The notes: generated from the letters alone by a model not told the origin. A DNA stretch of 53,120 nucleotides from Clostridia bacterium (GCA_017481595.1 JAFUOY010000009.1:1-53120); one strand, 5' to 3'. Counted from the first letter of the stretch, positions 18,607 to 25,246 are shown. Numbers and translations: made by a program.

Positions 18607-18642
18607 AAAAAAGCGGAGTGGTACCGTACGATATCACTCCGC
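18607..18642 (-). terminator. Expression-platform terminator of the glycine riboswitch
   Basis: Minus-strand stem GCGGAGTG / CACTCCGC (arms 18635-18642 and 18613-18620) followed by TTTTTT, between the second aptamer and the symporter ribosome site. An upstream hairpin ACAAGCG...GCTTGT (about 18664-18684) may be part of the switch. Confidence 0.85.
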
Positions 18643-18701
18643 GAAATTTTAAAAATCCATACAATACAAGCAAAAGCGCTTGTAGTTAAAGGAAATTATA
18701 A

Positions 18702-18860
18702 AACTCTGTCCTTTTGCCTGAGAGATTGGCGATTGCTCGCTTTGCCCCTTCGGCACTCACTCAAGGTGAGATTCTCCGGAGTGCTATCAAATTACAGTTC
18801 CCGATCTTAAGATCACCTGAGAGTTTCGCTCCTTCGGTCGCGCTTTGCGTCTTCTGCAAT
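18702..18860 (-). ncRNA. Tandem glycine riboswitch
   Basis: Two glycine aptamers on the minus strand. The first (about 18860-18790) has GGAGCGAAACUCUCAGGUGAUC and AUCGGGAACUG. The second (about 18780-18702) has CCGGAGAAUCUC, GCCGAAGGGGCAAAG and the signature CUCUCAGGCAAAAGGACAGAG segment. The core CUCUCAGG is present in both, as in known two-aptamer glycine switches. It leads the AGCS symporter gene, a known target type for this class. Confidence 0.93.
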
Positions 18861-18889
18861 TTTCACTTAGCTTTTTTATAACGCTGACA

Positions 18890-18918
18890 ATTCTATCACA
18901 GAAAATTTCTTTTGTCAA
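18890..18918 (-). promoter_or_regulatory. Sigma-A promoter of the glycine riboswitch / symporter transcript
   Basis: Minus strand TTGACA (18918-18913), 17-bp spacer, TAGAAT (18895-18890), about 25 bp upstream of the first aptamer. The span 18578-19050 therefore holds a promoter, the riboswitch and a terminator rather than genes. Confidence 0.85.
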
Positions 18919-19050
18919 TACGTATAACGATTTTTTTCGATTTTATTTTTTCCGTCCTTACGGCAAGTGACAAAATGCGACATTTTTTCATATTCTGTAA
19001 TGAAGGCGCAAAGCCTTCAAAGAGTTAAAATAACAAGAAAGGAATATTAT

Positions 19051-19902
19051 ATGGCTCAATTCACAAATCAGGCTCAGCTTTCCTACAACAACACGGTTAC
19101 CAATTCCAATATTGCGGTAGGCGAGATAGTAGGCTCCCTTACTATATCGAAAACAGCGGTAAACGAGACCTATACGCAGGGCGACACCGTAACCTACGTA
19201 ATAAATATAGTAAGCACGGGTACGGCGGCAAACGGCCTTACATTATCTGACGACCTTGGCGCTTACACCTTCGGTCAGAGCACTCTTGTGCCTCTTACCT
19301 ACGTTGACGGCTCAGTTAAATACTTTATTAACGGTATTTTACAGCCTCAGCCCACGGTAACTCAGGGCGGTACAGATCTTATAATCTCGGGTATTAACGT
19401 GCCCGCAGGCGGCAACACCGCAATAGTATACGAGGCATTGGTCAATCAGTTTGCTCCATTGGATAGCGGCAGCGAAATAACCAACACCGCAACTCTTTCG
19501 GGTACGGGTATAACTCCCATAACCGCAACAGAAACCATAACGGTACAAAGCGGACCCTTACTCACCATTACTAAATCCATTTCTCCCGTTCCCGTAGCCG
19601 AAAACGGAACGGTAACCTATACCTTCCTTATACAGAATATAGGTAATACGGAGGCATCTACCGAGGATAACGTGATCCTTACTGATACCTTTGATCCCAT
19701 TCTTACAAACGTTACCGCAAGTTATAACGGTACTGCGTGGACGGAGGGTACGGAATACACCTATAACGACGTGACGGGACTATTCTCCACAACGTCCGGC
19801 GCAATTACTGTTCCCGGGGCTACCTACACTCAGGACCCTGTAAGCGGCGTATGGCAGCTTACACCCGGCTCTGTAACTCTTACAGTAACGGGAACGATTT
19901 AA
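19051..19902 (+). CDS. DUF11 repeat-domain protein without a signal peptide
   Basis: A 284-aa protein rich in Thr, Val and Asn, with at least two DUF11-type beta-sandwich repeats (about residues 28-170 and 175-284). The diagnostic pattern is KTAVNETYTQGDTVTYVI and KSISPVPVAENGTVTYTF: a helper Lys, then G/N-x-V-T-Y-x-hydrophobic. DUF11 domains usually occur in cell-surface or S-layer proteins. This one begins MAQFTNQAQLSYNN, with no signal peptide, membrane helix, LPXTG or S-layer motif, so its location is unclear. AAGAAAGGA precedes ATG 19051; the frame open upstream to 18967 has no ribosome site. It is a single-gene unit with a strong terminator. I cannot assign a role. Confidence 0.8.
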   Translation: MAQFTNQAQLSYNNTVTNSNIAVGEIVGSLTISKTAVNETYTQGDTVTYVINIVSTGTAANGLTLSDDLGAYTFGQSTLVPLTYVDGSVKYFINGILQPQPTVTQGGTDLIISGINVPAGGNTAIVYEALVNQFAPLDSGSEITNTATLSGTGITPITATETITVQSGPLLTITKSISPVPVAENGTVTYTFLIQNIGNTEASTEDNVILTDTFDPILTNVTASYNGTAWTEGTEYTYNDVTGLFSTTSGAITVPGATYTQDPVSGVWQLTPGSVTLTVTGTI

Positions 19903-19920
19903 TTAAACCCCAAGTAAAGC

Positions 19921-19950
19921 AAAAGCCTTCCCGAGTTTGGGAAGGCTTTT
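19921..19950. terminator. Bidirectional terminator between the DUF11 and VanZ genes
   Basis: Perfect 12-bp stem AAAAGCCTTCCC / GGGAAGGCTTTT with a 6-nt loop, between convergent genes. Confidence 0.92.
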
Positions 19951-19958
19951 GTACTTTA

Positions 19959-20522
19959 TTAAAGGTATAAAGAGATATAAGAGTCCAGATTTATAAGCGT
20001 ATTGAACACTCCGTAAAGCGCTATGGGAGTTAAAAATACATAACAAATAATTATAAAGGATTTTACAAGAGTATTTTGAACCTTTTGGCTACCTTGTTTT
20101 AAGTAATGCATTACTAAAGCAAAGGCAAGAAATCCGAGTAGTCCGCCGAAGGTATTGCATATAAGATCTATGGTGGCAAATCCGCCTATTGCCGTAAAAA
20201 CTTGAATAATTTCAAAAATCAAGGACAGTAAGAAAGAAGAAAAAGCCGTCTTTATAAGGGTTCTATTTTCAAAAATCGCCGACGAAAGAAAGCCAAAGGG
20301 AATAAAAGCGAAAATATTCAAATAATTCTCTCTGATGGTTGTTGCGTGCATCGAAAATGGGTTCAATGAATATGTAAGCCGCGAAAAAAGGTCCAGCTTG
20401 ATCATATATTTAAAATTATGCTCGATCAGTCCGAATCGATTCATTTTCAAAAGTATTCCCCATACCATAATTGCAACGTAGATAGATGTAAGAATAATAA
20501 AATGTAATTTTTCCTTTTTCAT
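19959..20522 (-). CDS. VanZ-like membrane protein
   Basis: A 187-aa membrane protein with about five hydrophobic helices. It matches the VanZ-like pattern: NIFAFIPFGFL near the middle, SFLLSLIFEIIQVF and a following TIDLICNTFGGLLGF. The VanZ family is named for low-level teicoplanin resistance; the biochemical role is unsettled. ATG 20522 follows GGAGG at 6 nt, so the extra 26 residues of the longer frame are not counted. A consensus promoter drives it, and the divergent small XRE regulator probably controls it through TGTCAAC-type elements in the shared gap. Confidence 0.82.
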   Translation of the reverse strand: MKKEKLHFIILTSIYVAIMVWGILLKMNRFGLIEHNFKYMIKLDLFSRLTYSLNPFSMHATTIRENYLNIFAFIPFGFLSSAIFENRTLIKTAFSSFLLSLIFEIIQVFTAIGGFATIDLICNTFGGLLGFLAFALVMHYLKQGSQKVQNTLVKSFIIICYVFLTPIALYGVFNTLINLDSYISLYL

Positions 20523-20542
20523 TTTTACCTCCGTACTAAAAT

Positions 20543-20623
20543 AGTCAACTTTTACAGACATTTTTTGTAAAATTATATCATTACTTTTCACGTTTGTCAA
20601 CTATTTTAATACTTTCTGTCAAC
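20543..20623. promoter_or_regulatory. Three (A/T)GTCAAC elements in the VanZ / XRE divergent gap
   Basis: AGTCAAC (20543-20549), TGTCAAC (20595-20601) and TGTCAAC (20617-20623), all in the same orientation. The middle copy overlaps the VanZ promoter -35. The same core occurs as GTTGAGTTGTCAAC at 21260-21273 beside the next promoter. They are candidate operators of the XRE protein encoded at 20674; this is an inference. Confidence 0.45.
20572..20600 (-). promoter_or_regulatory. Consensus sigma-A promoter of the VanZ gene
   Basis: Minus strand TTGACA (20600-20595), 17-bp spacer, TATAAT (20577-20572): an exact consensus. Such a strong promoter normally needs a repressor. Confidence 0.9.
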
Positions 20624-20673
20624 CATAATAATACTAAATAGTGATAAACTTTATTATGACAGGAGGTACGATT

Positions 20674-20970
20674 ATGGTTGATTTTGGTAATATTTTAAAA
20701 AAATTAAGAAACCAGGAAAAAATGACTCAGCAGCAGCTTGCTGACAGGCTCGGCGTTACGAAATCCGTCGTCAGCTATTATGAGCTTCAAGAGCGCTATC
20801 CGTCACCCGACGTTCTTATTAAGCTTGCCTCGATCTTTCGCGTTTCAACAGATTACCTCTTGGGGCTTGCAAAAGAAGAAAGCATTTCTCTTTCAGGCTT
20901 GGATTGCGACGATATAATACTTGTTAAAAATCTTGTGTCCCACCTGAAAAATAAAAATTCAAGCAAATAA
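20674..20970 (+). CDS. Small XRE-family transcriptional regulator
   Basis: A 98-aa DNA-binding protein with a single helix-turn-helix: ILKKLRNQEKMTQQQLADRL followed by KSVVSYYE as the recognition helix, then the typical VSTDYLLG end at about residue 60. A short C-terminal tail (about 35 residues) may dimerise. AGGAGG lies 7 nt before ATG 20674; the longer frame from 20641 begins inside the promoter region. It is divergent from the VanZ gene, which has a consensus promoter. Repression of that promoter and of the orphan promoter at 21244-21272 is plausible but unproven. Confidence 0.88.
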   Translation: MVDFGNILKKLRNQEKMTQQQLADRLGVTKSVVSYYELQERYPSPDVLIKLASIFRVSTDYLLGLAKEESISLSGLDCDDIILVKNLVSHLKNKNSSK

Positions 20971-21003
20971 AAAAGATGATGCCATGGTGGCATCATCTTT
21001 TTT
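20969..21003. terminator. Bidirectional terminator between the small XRE gene and the orphan minus-strand transcript
   Basis: Stem AAAAAGATGATGCCA / TGGCATCATCTTTTT with a 3-4 nt loop. It has T runs on both strands and could end transcripts from either side. Confidence 0.92.
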
Positions 21004-21238
21004 ACATAATATATTTTTGTGAGGTAAAACCAAGCACAAAATTAAAAAGGAGAACGATTGTAATATTTCCAGAGAAATAGTTCTTTTAAATATATGATTA
21101 TCTGTACATATGTTTATATTATTTGTTTCCCTTTATTTTCGAGGATTTTCAGCCCATAAAACTTGTCTTCCATGCTTTAGAAAGAATTTCTTTCTCGTGA
21201 ATTTTTAATTGATTTTACTTTTGTTGACATCTCAACGT
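21004..21238 (-). ncRNA. Candidate small RNA transcribed from an orphan consensus promoter
   Basis: This gap has no gene, yet on the minus strand a consensus promoter (21272-21244) fires into it. The transcript would run about 235-265 nt to the terminator at 20969-21003. The only open frame with an ATG is 19 codons (21173-21114, starting MEDKFYGLK) and lacks a convincing ribosome site. A 17-bp palindrome, AGAAAGAATTTCTTTCT, lies at 21179-21195. It is either a regulatory RNA or a leader of a very small peptide. Confidence 0.45.
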
Positions 21239-21273
21239 TTATGATTATACCATACATTTGTTGAGTTGTCAAC
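21223..21273. promoter_or_regulatory. Paired operator-like sequences flanking the orphan promoter
   Basis: GTTGACATCTCAAC (21223-21236) and GTTGAGTTGTCAAC (21260-21273) are near-palindromes with GTTGA/TCAAC or GTTGA/GTCAAC arms, centred 37 bp apart. One covers the -35 of the minus-strand promoter and the other covers its expected start site, a classic repressor layout. Confidence 0.55.
21244..21272 (-). promoter_or_regulatory. Orphan consensus sigma-A promoter
   Basis: Minus strand TTGACA (21272-21267), 17-bp spacer, TATAAT (21249-21244). No known gene lies downstream before the terminator at 21003. Confidence 0.82.
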
Positions 21274-21301
21274 GTATTTTTGAAAAAATTTTATTTTTGT
21301 C

Positions 21302-21344
21302 AATAAAAACATCGCCGCAGAGCCATTTTACAAGCTCTGCGGTG
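21302..21344 (-). terminator. Terminator of the extended sigma-factor gene
   Basis: Minus-strand stem CACCGCAGAGC / GCTCTGCGGCG (one G-T pair) followed by ATGTTTTTATTG, about 17 nt after the stop codon. Confidence 0.85.
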
Positions 21345-21360
21345 ACGCATTATGTAAGAT

Positions 21361-22920
21361 TTAATCGTAAAAATGAAGTGAAATACCTATTGTTGTTTTT
21401 TCGGGATGCTCGGGAACAATAAGATTCTTATCATCAATAGTTTCCTTAAGACACAACCCGCGAAGTCCAAGTATGCTCATTGATGCGTTATAAAATAACT
21501 GATCGTGAAGCGCTTGATTGCTTTCCTTTTTCAAAATAGCTACTATTTCGTCAAATACGCTCTGAACCATATTCTCGAGCTCTTTATAATTGGAATGAGA
21601 TTTCAAAATATTTCTTACCTTGTCCTCATATCCCTTAAGAAGAACGATAACGTCGGGAATAATATTTCCGTCCTCATCAGTATGGGCGAATTTATTTTCT
21701 ATCCTTGCATAGATATCCTTCTCCGTTCCTGAAAGGTCCGAAACTTTTTTACCCTTAGCTGCAATATCACTTAGAAGAACCACATTCTCATAATCGTGTG
21801 ATTCGGGAATTTTATTCCACATATCCCCTACGCCTATTTTATAGTGCCATAAAGTAGTTCCGCGCCAGCTTGAGCCGTTTTGACCCATACCGATGCTGTC
21901 TTTAAGGTCCTCATTTACCTCATATCCTACAAATCCCCAGGTTTCTCCTTTTCCCTCTCTCTTTACGGGGAAATTAAGGCTCCAGCCCTTGGCTCCCTTT
22001 GCGCACAGATCTACAAGATAAATGTATACCCACCATTTAAGGTCGTTGCCACTCATATTGTTTCTGACAACGCCAAGAGCGCGTATTTTATCAAGTGAGT
22101 CTGTTGAGATCCTGTTTACAAGCTCCGCCATTTTCTTTACGTTTCTTTTCTTTGCAAAATACAATGAGTTCTGGCACTCCTTACTTTGAATAAAGAAATT
22201 GGTAATATATTTGTCCTCTATTTTCTTAAGAAGAGTTGCCTTATGTAAAATATCAACCTCTTCCTCAATATAGGGAAGCGCAATACCAAGCTCAACGGAA
22301 AGCTCCTCCAAGGTGGATGGGTTATTGCTTGCCTCAAGTAATATGTTTTTGGGGATTTTTCTTGTTATAGCGCTCCAAGGAAGACCGCTTGGCTGGTTTC
22401 CGCTTGCCGCAAAGCTTACCTCCTCGGGTCTGTAGCTTCTTTTACCGAATTCTCTTGCCATATTCATACCTTCTTTCAGTTTTTTTCTTGCGTAGAACAG
22501 CTTTGATTTGACCGTTCCCTCAGGAAGACCTAAAGATGAAGCAATATCCTTTAATTTTCTGTCCTCTATGTAGTAGGGCACTACAATTTCTCTGTATTCC
22601 CTTGAAATAAATGCTAGCTCACGGCGAAGAAACGAGAGCTCTTCGTTTAAAATGATATCATTTTCAATATTAGCTTCTCCGTCTGCATAATCAATCTCAA
22701 GTGGATCGTCAAGAGATGTATTTTCACTTGTAATATGCTTCCTTTTTGCCCACAGATAATATCTGTTTCTTGCTATTTTCCATACCCAAGCCGAAAAGCT
22801 ATCGGGAATGTGACCCTTTTTTAGCCCGTAAACTACGTTAAGGGTTACATCCTGCGCAAGATCCTCTGCCTCGTGGGTATTACCTGTTTTTCTTAAGCAG
22901 AAATAAAACAGCTTTTCCAT
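21361..22920 (-). CDS. ECF-type sigma factor with a long C-terminal extension; start disrupted by an in-frame amber codon
   Basis: A 519-aa frame from ATG 22920. Residues 1-150 are an ECF sigma factor: region 2 shows NTHEAEDLAQDVTLNVVYGL and SFSAWVWKIARNRYYLWAKR, and region 4 ends with LGLPEGTVKSKLFYARKKL. About 360 more residues follow, beginning with a winged-helix-like part (TLEELSVELGIALPYIEEEV) and then a Trp-rich region of unknown fold (WWVYIYL, GSSWRGTTLWHYKIG). This could be a built-in sensor; anti-sigma genes are not adjacent. ATG 22920 has no ribosome site and would cut region 2. The natural start seems to be ATG 22983 next to AAAGGAGG, but that frame has a TAG at 22959-22957 after eight codons. 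It may be an inactivated gene or read through. I give the uninterrupted frame. Confidence 0.75.
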   Translation of the reverse strand: MEKLFYFCLRKTGNTHEAEDLAQDVTLNVVYGLKKGHIPDSFSAWVWKIARNRYYLWAKRKHITSENTSLDDPLEIDYADGEANIENDIILNEELSFLRRELAFISREYREIVVPYYIEDRKLKDIASSLGLPEGTVKSKLFYARKKLKEGMNMAREFGKRSYRPEEVSFAASGNQPSGLPWSAITRKIPKNILLEASNNPSTLEELSVELGIALPYIEEEVDILHKATLLKKIEDKYITNFFIQSKECQNSLYFAKKRNVKKMAELVNRISTDSLDKIRALGVVRNNMSGNDLKWWVYIYLVDLCAKGAKGWSLNFPVKREGKGETWGFVGYEVNEDLKDSIGMGQNGSSWRGTTLWHYKIGVGDMWNKIPESHDYENVVLLSDIAAKGKKVSDLSGTEKDIYARIENKFAHTDEDGNIIPDVIVLLKGYEDKVRNILKSHSNYKELENMVQSVFDEIVAILKKESNQALHDQLFYNASMSILGLRGLCLKETIDDKNLIVPEHPEKTTIGISLHFYD

Positions 22921-22983
22921 ATAGTTACCGGTAAACTCTGAAATAAGCTTCTCTGCCTAATCTGTGTAGGACTCATCTTTCAT
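22921..22983 (-). other. Upstream in-frame start region of the sigma gene, interrupted by TAG
   Basis: On the minus strand ATG 22983 opens MKDESYTD, then TAG (22959-22957), then AEKLISEFTGNY running in frame into MEKLFYF of the annotated CDS. The residues after the stop look like the usual start of sigma region 2. A C in place of T would give CAG (Gln) and a 540-aa protein. A second ATG at 22976-22974, well spaced from GGAGG, opens a different frame of only 27 codons. Confidence 0.65.
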
Positions 22984-23085
22984 CCTCCTTTCGTTCATAT
23001 AGTGTACGAATATAAAATTCGGTTGAAAAGTTTTTTTACTTTTTTCTAAATTCATTATAACACGAGGACACCATAATATAAAAGT

Positions 23086-23119
23086 AAAAATGCAAGAGAA
23101 TTTGTTCTCTTGCATTTTT
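23086..23119 (-). terminator. Terminator of the ECF-serpin operon
   Basis: Perfect 15-bp stem AAAAATGCAAGAGAA / TTCTCTTGCATTTTT with a 4-nt loop, 4 nt after the serpin stop codon. Confidence 0.92.
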
Positions 23120-23123
23120 GTAT

Positions 23124-24566
23124 TCAGTTAGGATTATTTACAACTCCGATAAACAACGGCAAGCCGTCGGGGCTTGTTACCACGAATATAAAGGGTCTGT
23201 CAAGGGTAAAATCAATTATTTCATTGGATGGAGCTGCAGAGCCACTTAAATGAAGATCAGTATACGCGGCGCCCTCACATCCGGTTTCATCCACCTTTAC
23301 TCTTACACCGTGCTCCACCTTAGATACGGCAACACCCCCTGCCATATCGGTAAGAATATTGGAAAAATCAGCCGAATTCTCATTAAAACAGTCGGTAATA
23401 CCCATTTTTTCAAGGGCTGAGACTATATCCTGCTTTTGAGAAATATCGAATTTAGGCATTGAAAGATTTATTTTCCTTTCTATTCTATCTTTCCATTTTG
23501 ATGGCGCGGACATAAAATCAAGAGCTGCTTCATCATTTATTAAATCGGCTACGTTATACCCTTCGTCGGGAAGGATCAGATACATATTTCCATCATTTTT
23601 AAGCGGCTTTGTCACGGCAGAAAACTTATCTCCATAGTAATACATTCCTTGCTCTTCGATGTACATAAAATCGCATTTCACATCGCGGTCTGGAGTGTGG
23701 AAAACGTCCTTTTTTGTAAGCTCCTTTTCAAATTCCGTTTCCCATCCTGCGCTAAAATACAGAGTGGATGCAATAGCCAATACGGTTTCGGCATCAAACT
23801 CTTTGTTTTCAAGCATTTTATCAAGAAGTCCGCCCGTTTCCTTTTTCAGCCACTCGCGGTAGCATTTATTATACTCGGTTGAATCCATATCCCCTTGAAA
23901 TACGGATGCGTAATAATGAGACGACAAGGTATTGACTGTCTGTGTGTTATATCCCATATTGTCCTTTAGCCAAAGTGAATTTGCCATTTTACTTATTGTT
24001 TTTCCGTCGTCACGGTAGCAGGCGTTCCACACAGAATGTACCTGTGTACGAAGTGAGTCAATATTTTCAGCGCAAAGAGTATCAAGAATTTGATTTCTCG
24101 TTTCTCCCCCGCTTACCTCCGCAAGCATTGAAAGAGCCATATATACGTTTACAGGGGAAAACACTTGATTTTCATCTGAAGTCCCCGCCAGCATTGTTTT
24201 TATACTGTTTTCAAAAAATACGTTCAGATTTTTTCCTGCGCCGTAATACTTGCGTTGCTCCTTAATACTGTCGTGCCATTTTATTATTTCATCGCCAATG
24301 GGAAGATTCGGATAGCTTTCCATTTTTGGATACTCCGGAGTTGATACCGCATAAGATGTCATAACAAGCCCGGGACCTGAATTTAAAATTATTGCGCCGC
24401 ACAAAATCACGGCAAGAACGGCGGCAACAGAGCCTATCCACTTGGGCTTACGTCTTTTCCTGACCGTTTTAACAGCCTTTCTTTCCTTTTTACTATATGA
24501 CTCGCCCTCCTCAATAAGAGACACATCAATATAGCTCATTGCATCAAACAAATTTTCCCCCTTCAT
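23124..24566 (-). CDS. Membrane-anchored serpin with an anti-sigma-like N-terminus
   Basis: A 480-aa protein. Residues 1-42 are cytoplasmic and charged (NLFDAMSYIDVSLIEEGE, then a Lys/Arg cluster), residues ~43-62 form one membrane helix, and ~100-480 are an extracellular serpin. Serpin marks are VFSPVNVYMALSMLAEVSGG (~135), the hinge VDETGCEGAAYT (~425-437) and the signature DRPFIFVVTSPDGLPLFIG (~456-474). The reactive loop would end near LHLSGSAAP, with P1 probably at or near Ser-Ala. Hinge position P14 is Cys rather than the usual Thr/Ser. Serpins trap proteases by loop insertion. The ATG overlaps the ECF sigma stop by 4 nt, the usual arrangement of a sigma gene with its anti-sigma gene, so it may control that sigma factor. 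An inhibitor-only role is the alternative. Confidence 0.9.
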   Translation of the reverse strand: MKGENLFDAMSYIDVSLIEEGESYSKKERKAVKTVRKRRKPKWIGSVAAVLAVILCGAIILNSGPGLVMTSYAVSTPEYPKMESYPNLPIGDEIIKWHDSIKEQRKYYGAGKNLNVFFENSIKTMLAGTSDENQVFSPVNVYMALSMLAEVSGGETRNQILDTLCAENIDSLRTQVHSVWNACYRDDGKTISKMANSLWLKDNMGYNTQTVNTLSSHYYASVFQGDMDSTEYNKCYREWLKKETGGLLDKMLENKEFDAETVLAIASTLYFSAGWETEFEKELTKKDVFHTPDRDVKCDFMYIEEQGMYYYGDKFSAVTKPLKNDGNMYLILPDEGYNVADLINDEAALDFMSAPSKWKDRIERKINLSMPKFDISQKQDIVSALEKMGITDCFNENSADFSNILTDMAGGVAVSKVEHGVRVKVDETGCEGAAYTDLHLSGSAAPSNEIIDFTLDRPFIFVVTSPDGLPLFIGVVNNPN

Positions 24567-25120
24567 ATTTCTACACCTTCCTTTTCTAAATATTTTTTTA
24601 GCGTATTGCGCGTGCGGTGAAGAATTGACTTTACCGCATTTTCACTAATTGAGAGATTATCCGATATTTCCGATATAGAATCAACGTACCAATATCTTCT
24701 TATAAAGATATTCCTGTTCCTTTCGGAAAGGGAGGACAAAAACATACTGATAGCATTTCCAAGCGCCATACTGTCCACGATGTCAGATGTATCTGCCTTT
24801 GGTATGCACTCACTAAGCTCGTCAATTGCAAGGTCTACTCTTGATGACGTTCTTTTCTCGGAGATATTGTATCTCAACTTATCAATAGCGGTGCTTCTTG
24901 CGATCATTCCAAAATATCCGCACAAGGAATCGGGATTTTTGGGAGGGATAGTATTCCAAGCCTTAAGATAGGTGTCATTTACGATTTCCTTGGCGTCATC
25001 CTCGTTTTCCACTATTCGATACGCTATTGAATAACAGTATTTTCCATACTTTTTCTCCGACTCGGATATTGCCTGCTCCGATCTTTCATTAAACAGATCT
25101 ATTATTTCCTTATCATCCAT
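24563..25120 (-). CDS. ECF RNA polymerase sigma factor
   Basis: A 185-aa group-4 sigma factor. Region 2 carries YCYSIAYRIVENEDDAKEIVND followed by YLKAWNTIPP. Region 4 carries RNRNIFIRRYWYVDSISEIS and SENAVKSILHRTRNTLKKYL, the promoter -35 recognition helix. ATG 25120 follows GAAAGGAGAACC at a normal distance; the 23 extra residues of the open frame to 25189 are ignored. It overlaps the downstream membrane-serpin gene by 4 nt. Upstream lies a GCAACC-N15-CGTCC pair that looks like an ECF autoregulated promoter, so the two genes probably form a self-activating unit. Confidence 0.93.
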   Translation of the reverse strand: MDDKEIIDLFNERSEQAISESEKKYGKYCYSIAYRIVENEDDAKEIVNDTYLKAWNTIPPKNPDSLCGYFGMIARSTAIDKLRYNISEKRTSSRVDLAIDELSECIPKADTSDIVDSMALGNAISMFLSSLSERNRNIFIRRYWYVDSISEISDNLSISENAVKSILHRTRNTLKKYLEKEGVEI

Positions 25121-25156
25121 TTCGGTTCTCCTTTCCTTTCGCCTCTCTACTATTAA

Positions 25157-25182
25157 GGACGAAAAAATTTTAAAAAGGTTGC
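25157..25182 (-). promoter_or_regulatory. Candidate ECF-type autoregulated promoter
   Basis: Minus strand GCAACC (25182-25177), 15-bp T-rich spacer, CGTCC (25161-25157), about 37 bp before the ECF start codon. AAC and CGTC boxes at this distance are typical of ECF promoters. No good sigma-A promoter is seen in the same gap. Confidence 0.55.
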
Positions 25183-25189
25183 GGTGCAA

Positions 25190-25233
25190 TATAAAAAAAT
25201 TGAAAAAGAGGAGAAAAATCCCCTCTTTTTCAA
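25190..25233 (-). terminator. Terminator of the eda-kdgK operon
   Basis: Stem TTGAAAAAGAGG / CCTCTTTTTCAA (25200-25211 and 25222-25233) followed on the minus strand by a run of seven T. Confidence 0.9.
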
Positions 25234-25246
25234 TAATATATGTAGA

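Noticed and set aside
21114-21173. 19-codon open frame in the orphan transcript
   Set aside because: No convincing ribosome site and no recognisable peptide pattern; kept only as part of the small-RNA candidate.
21225-21255. Plus-strand promoter TTGACA with a weak -10 facing the orphan promoter
   Set aside because: The best -10 options are off-consensus or wrongly spaced, and a transcript would hit the terminator at 21302-21344 within about 60 nt.
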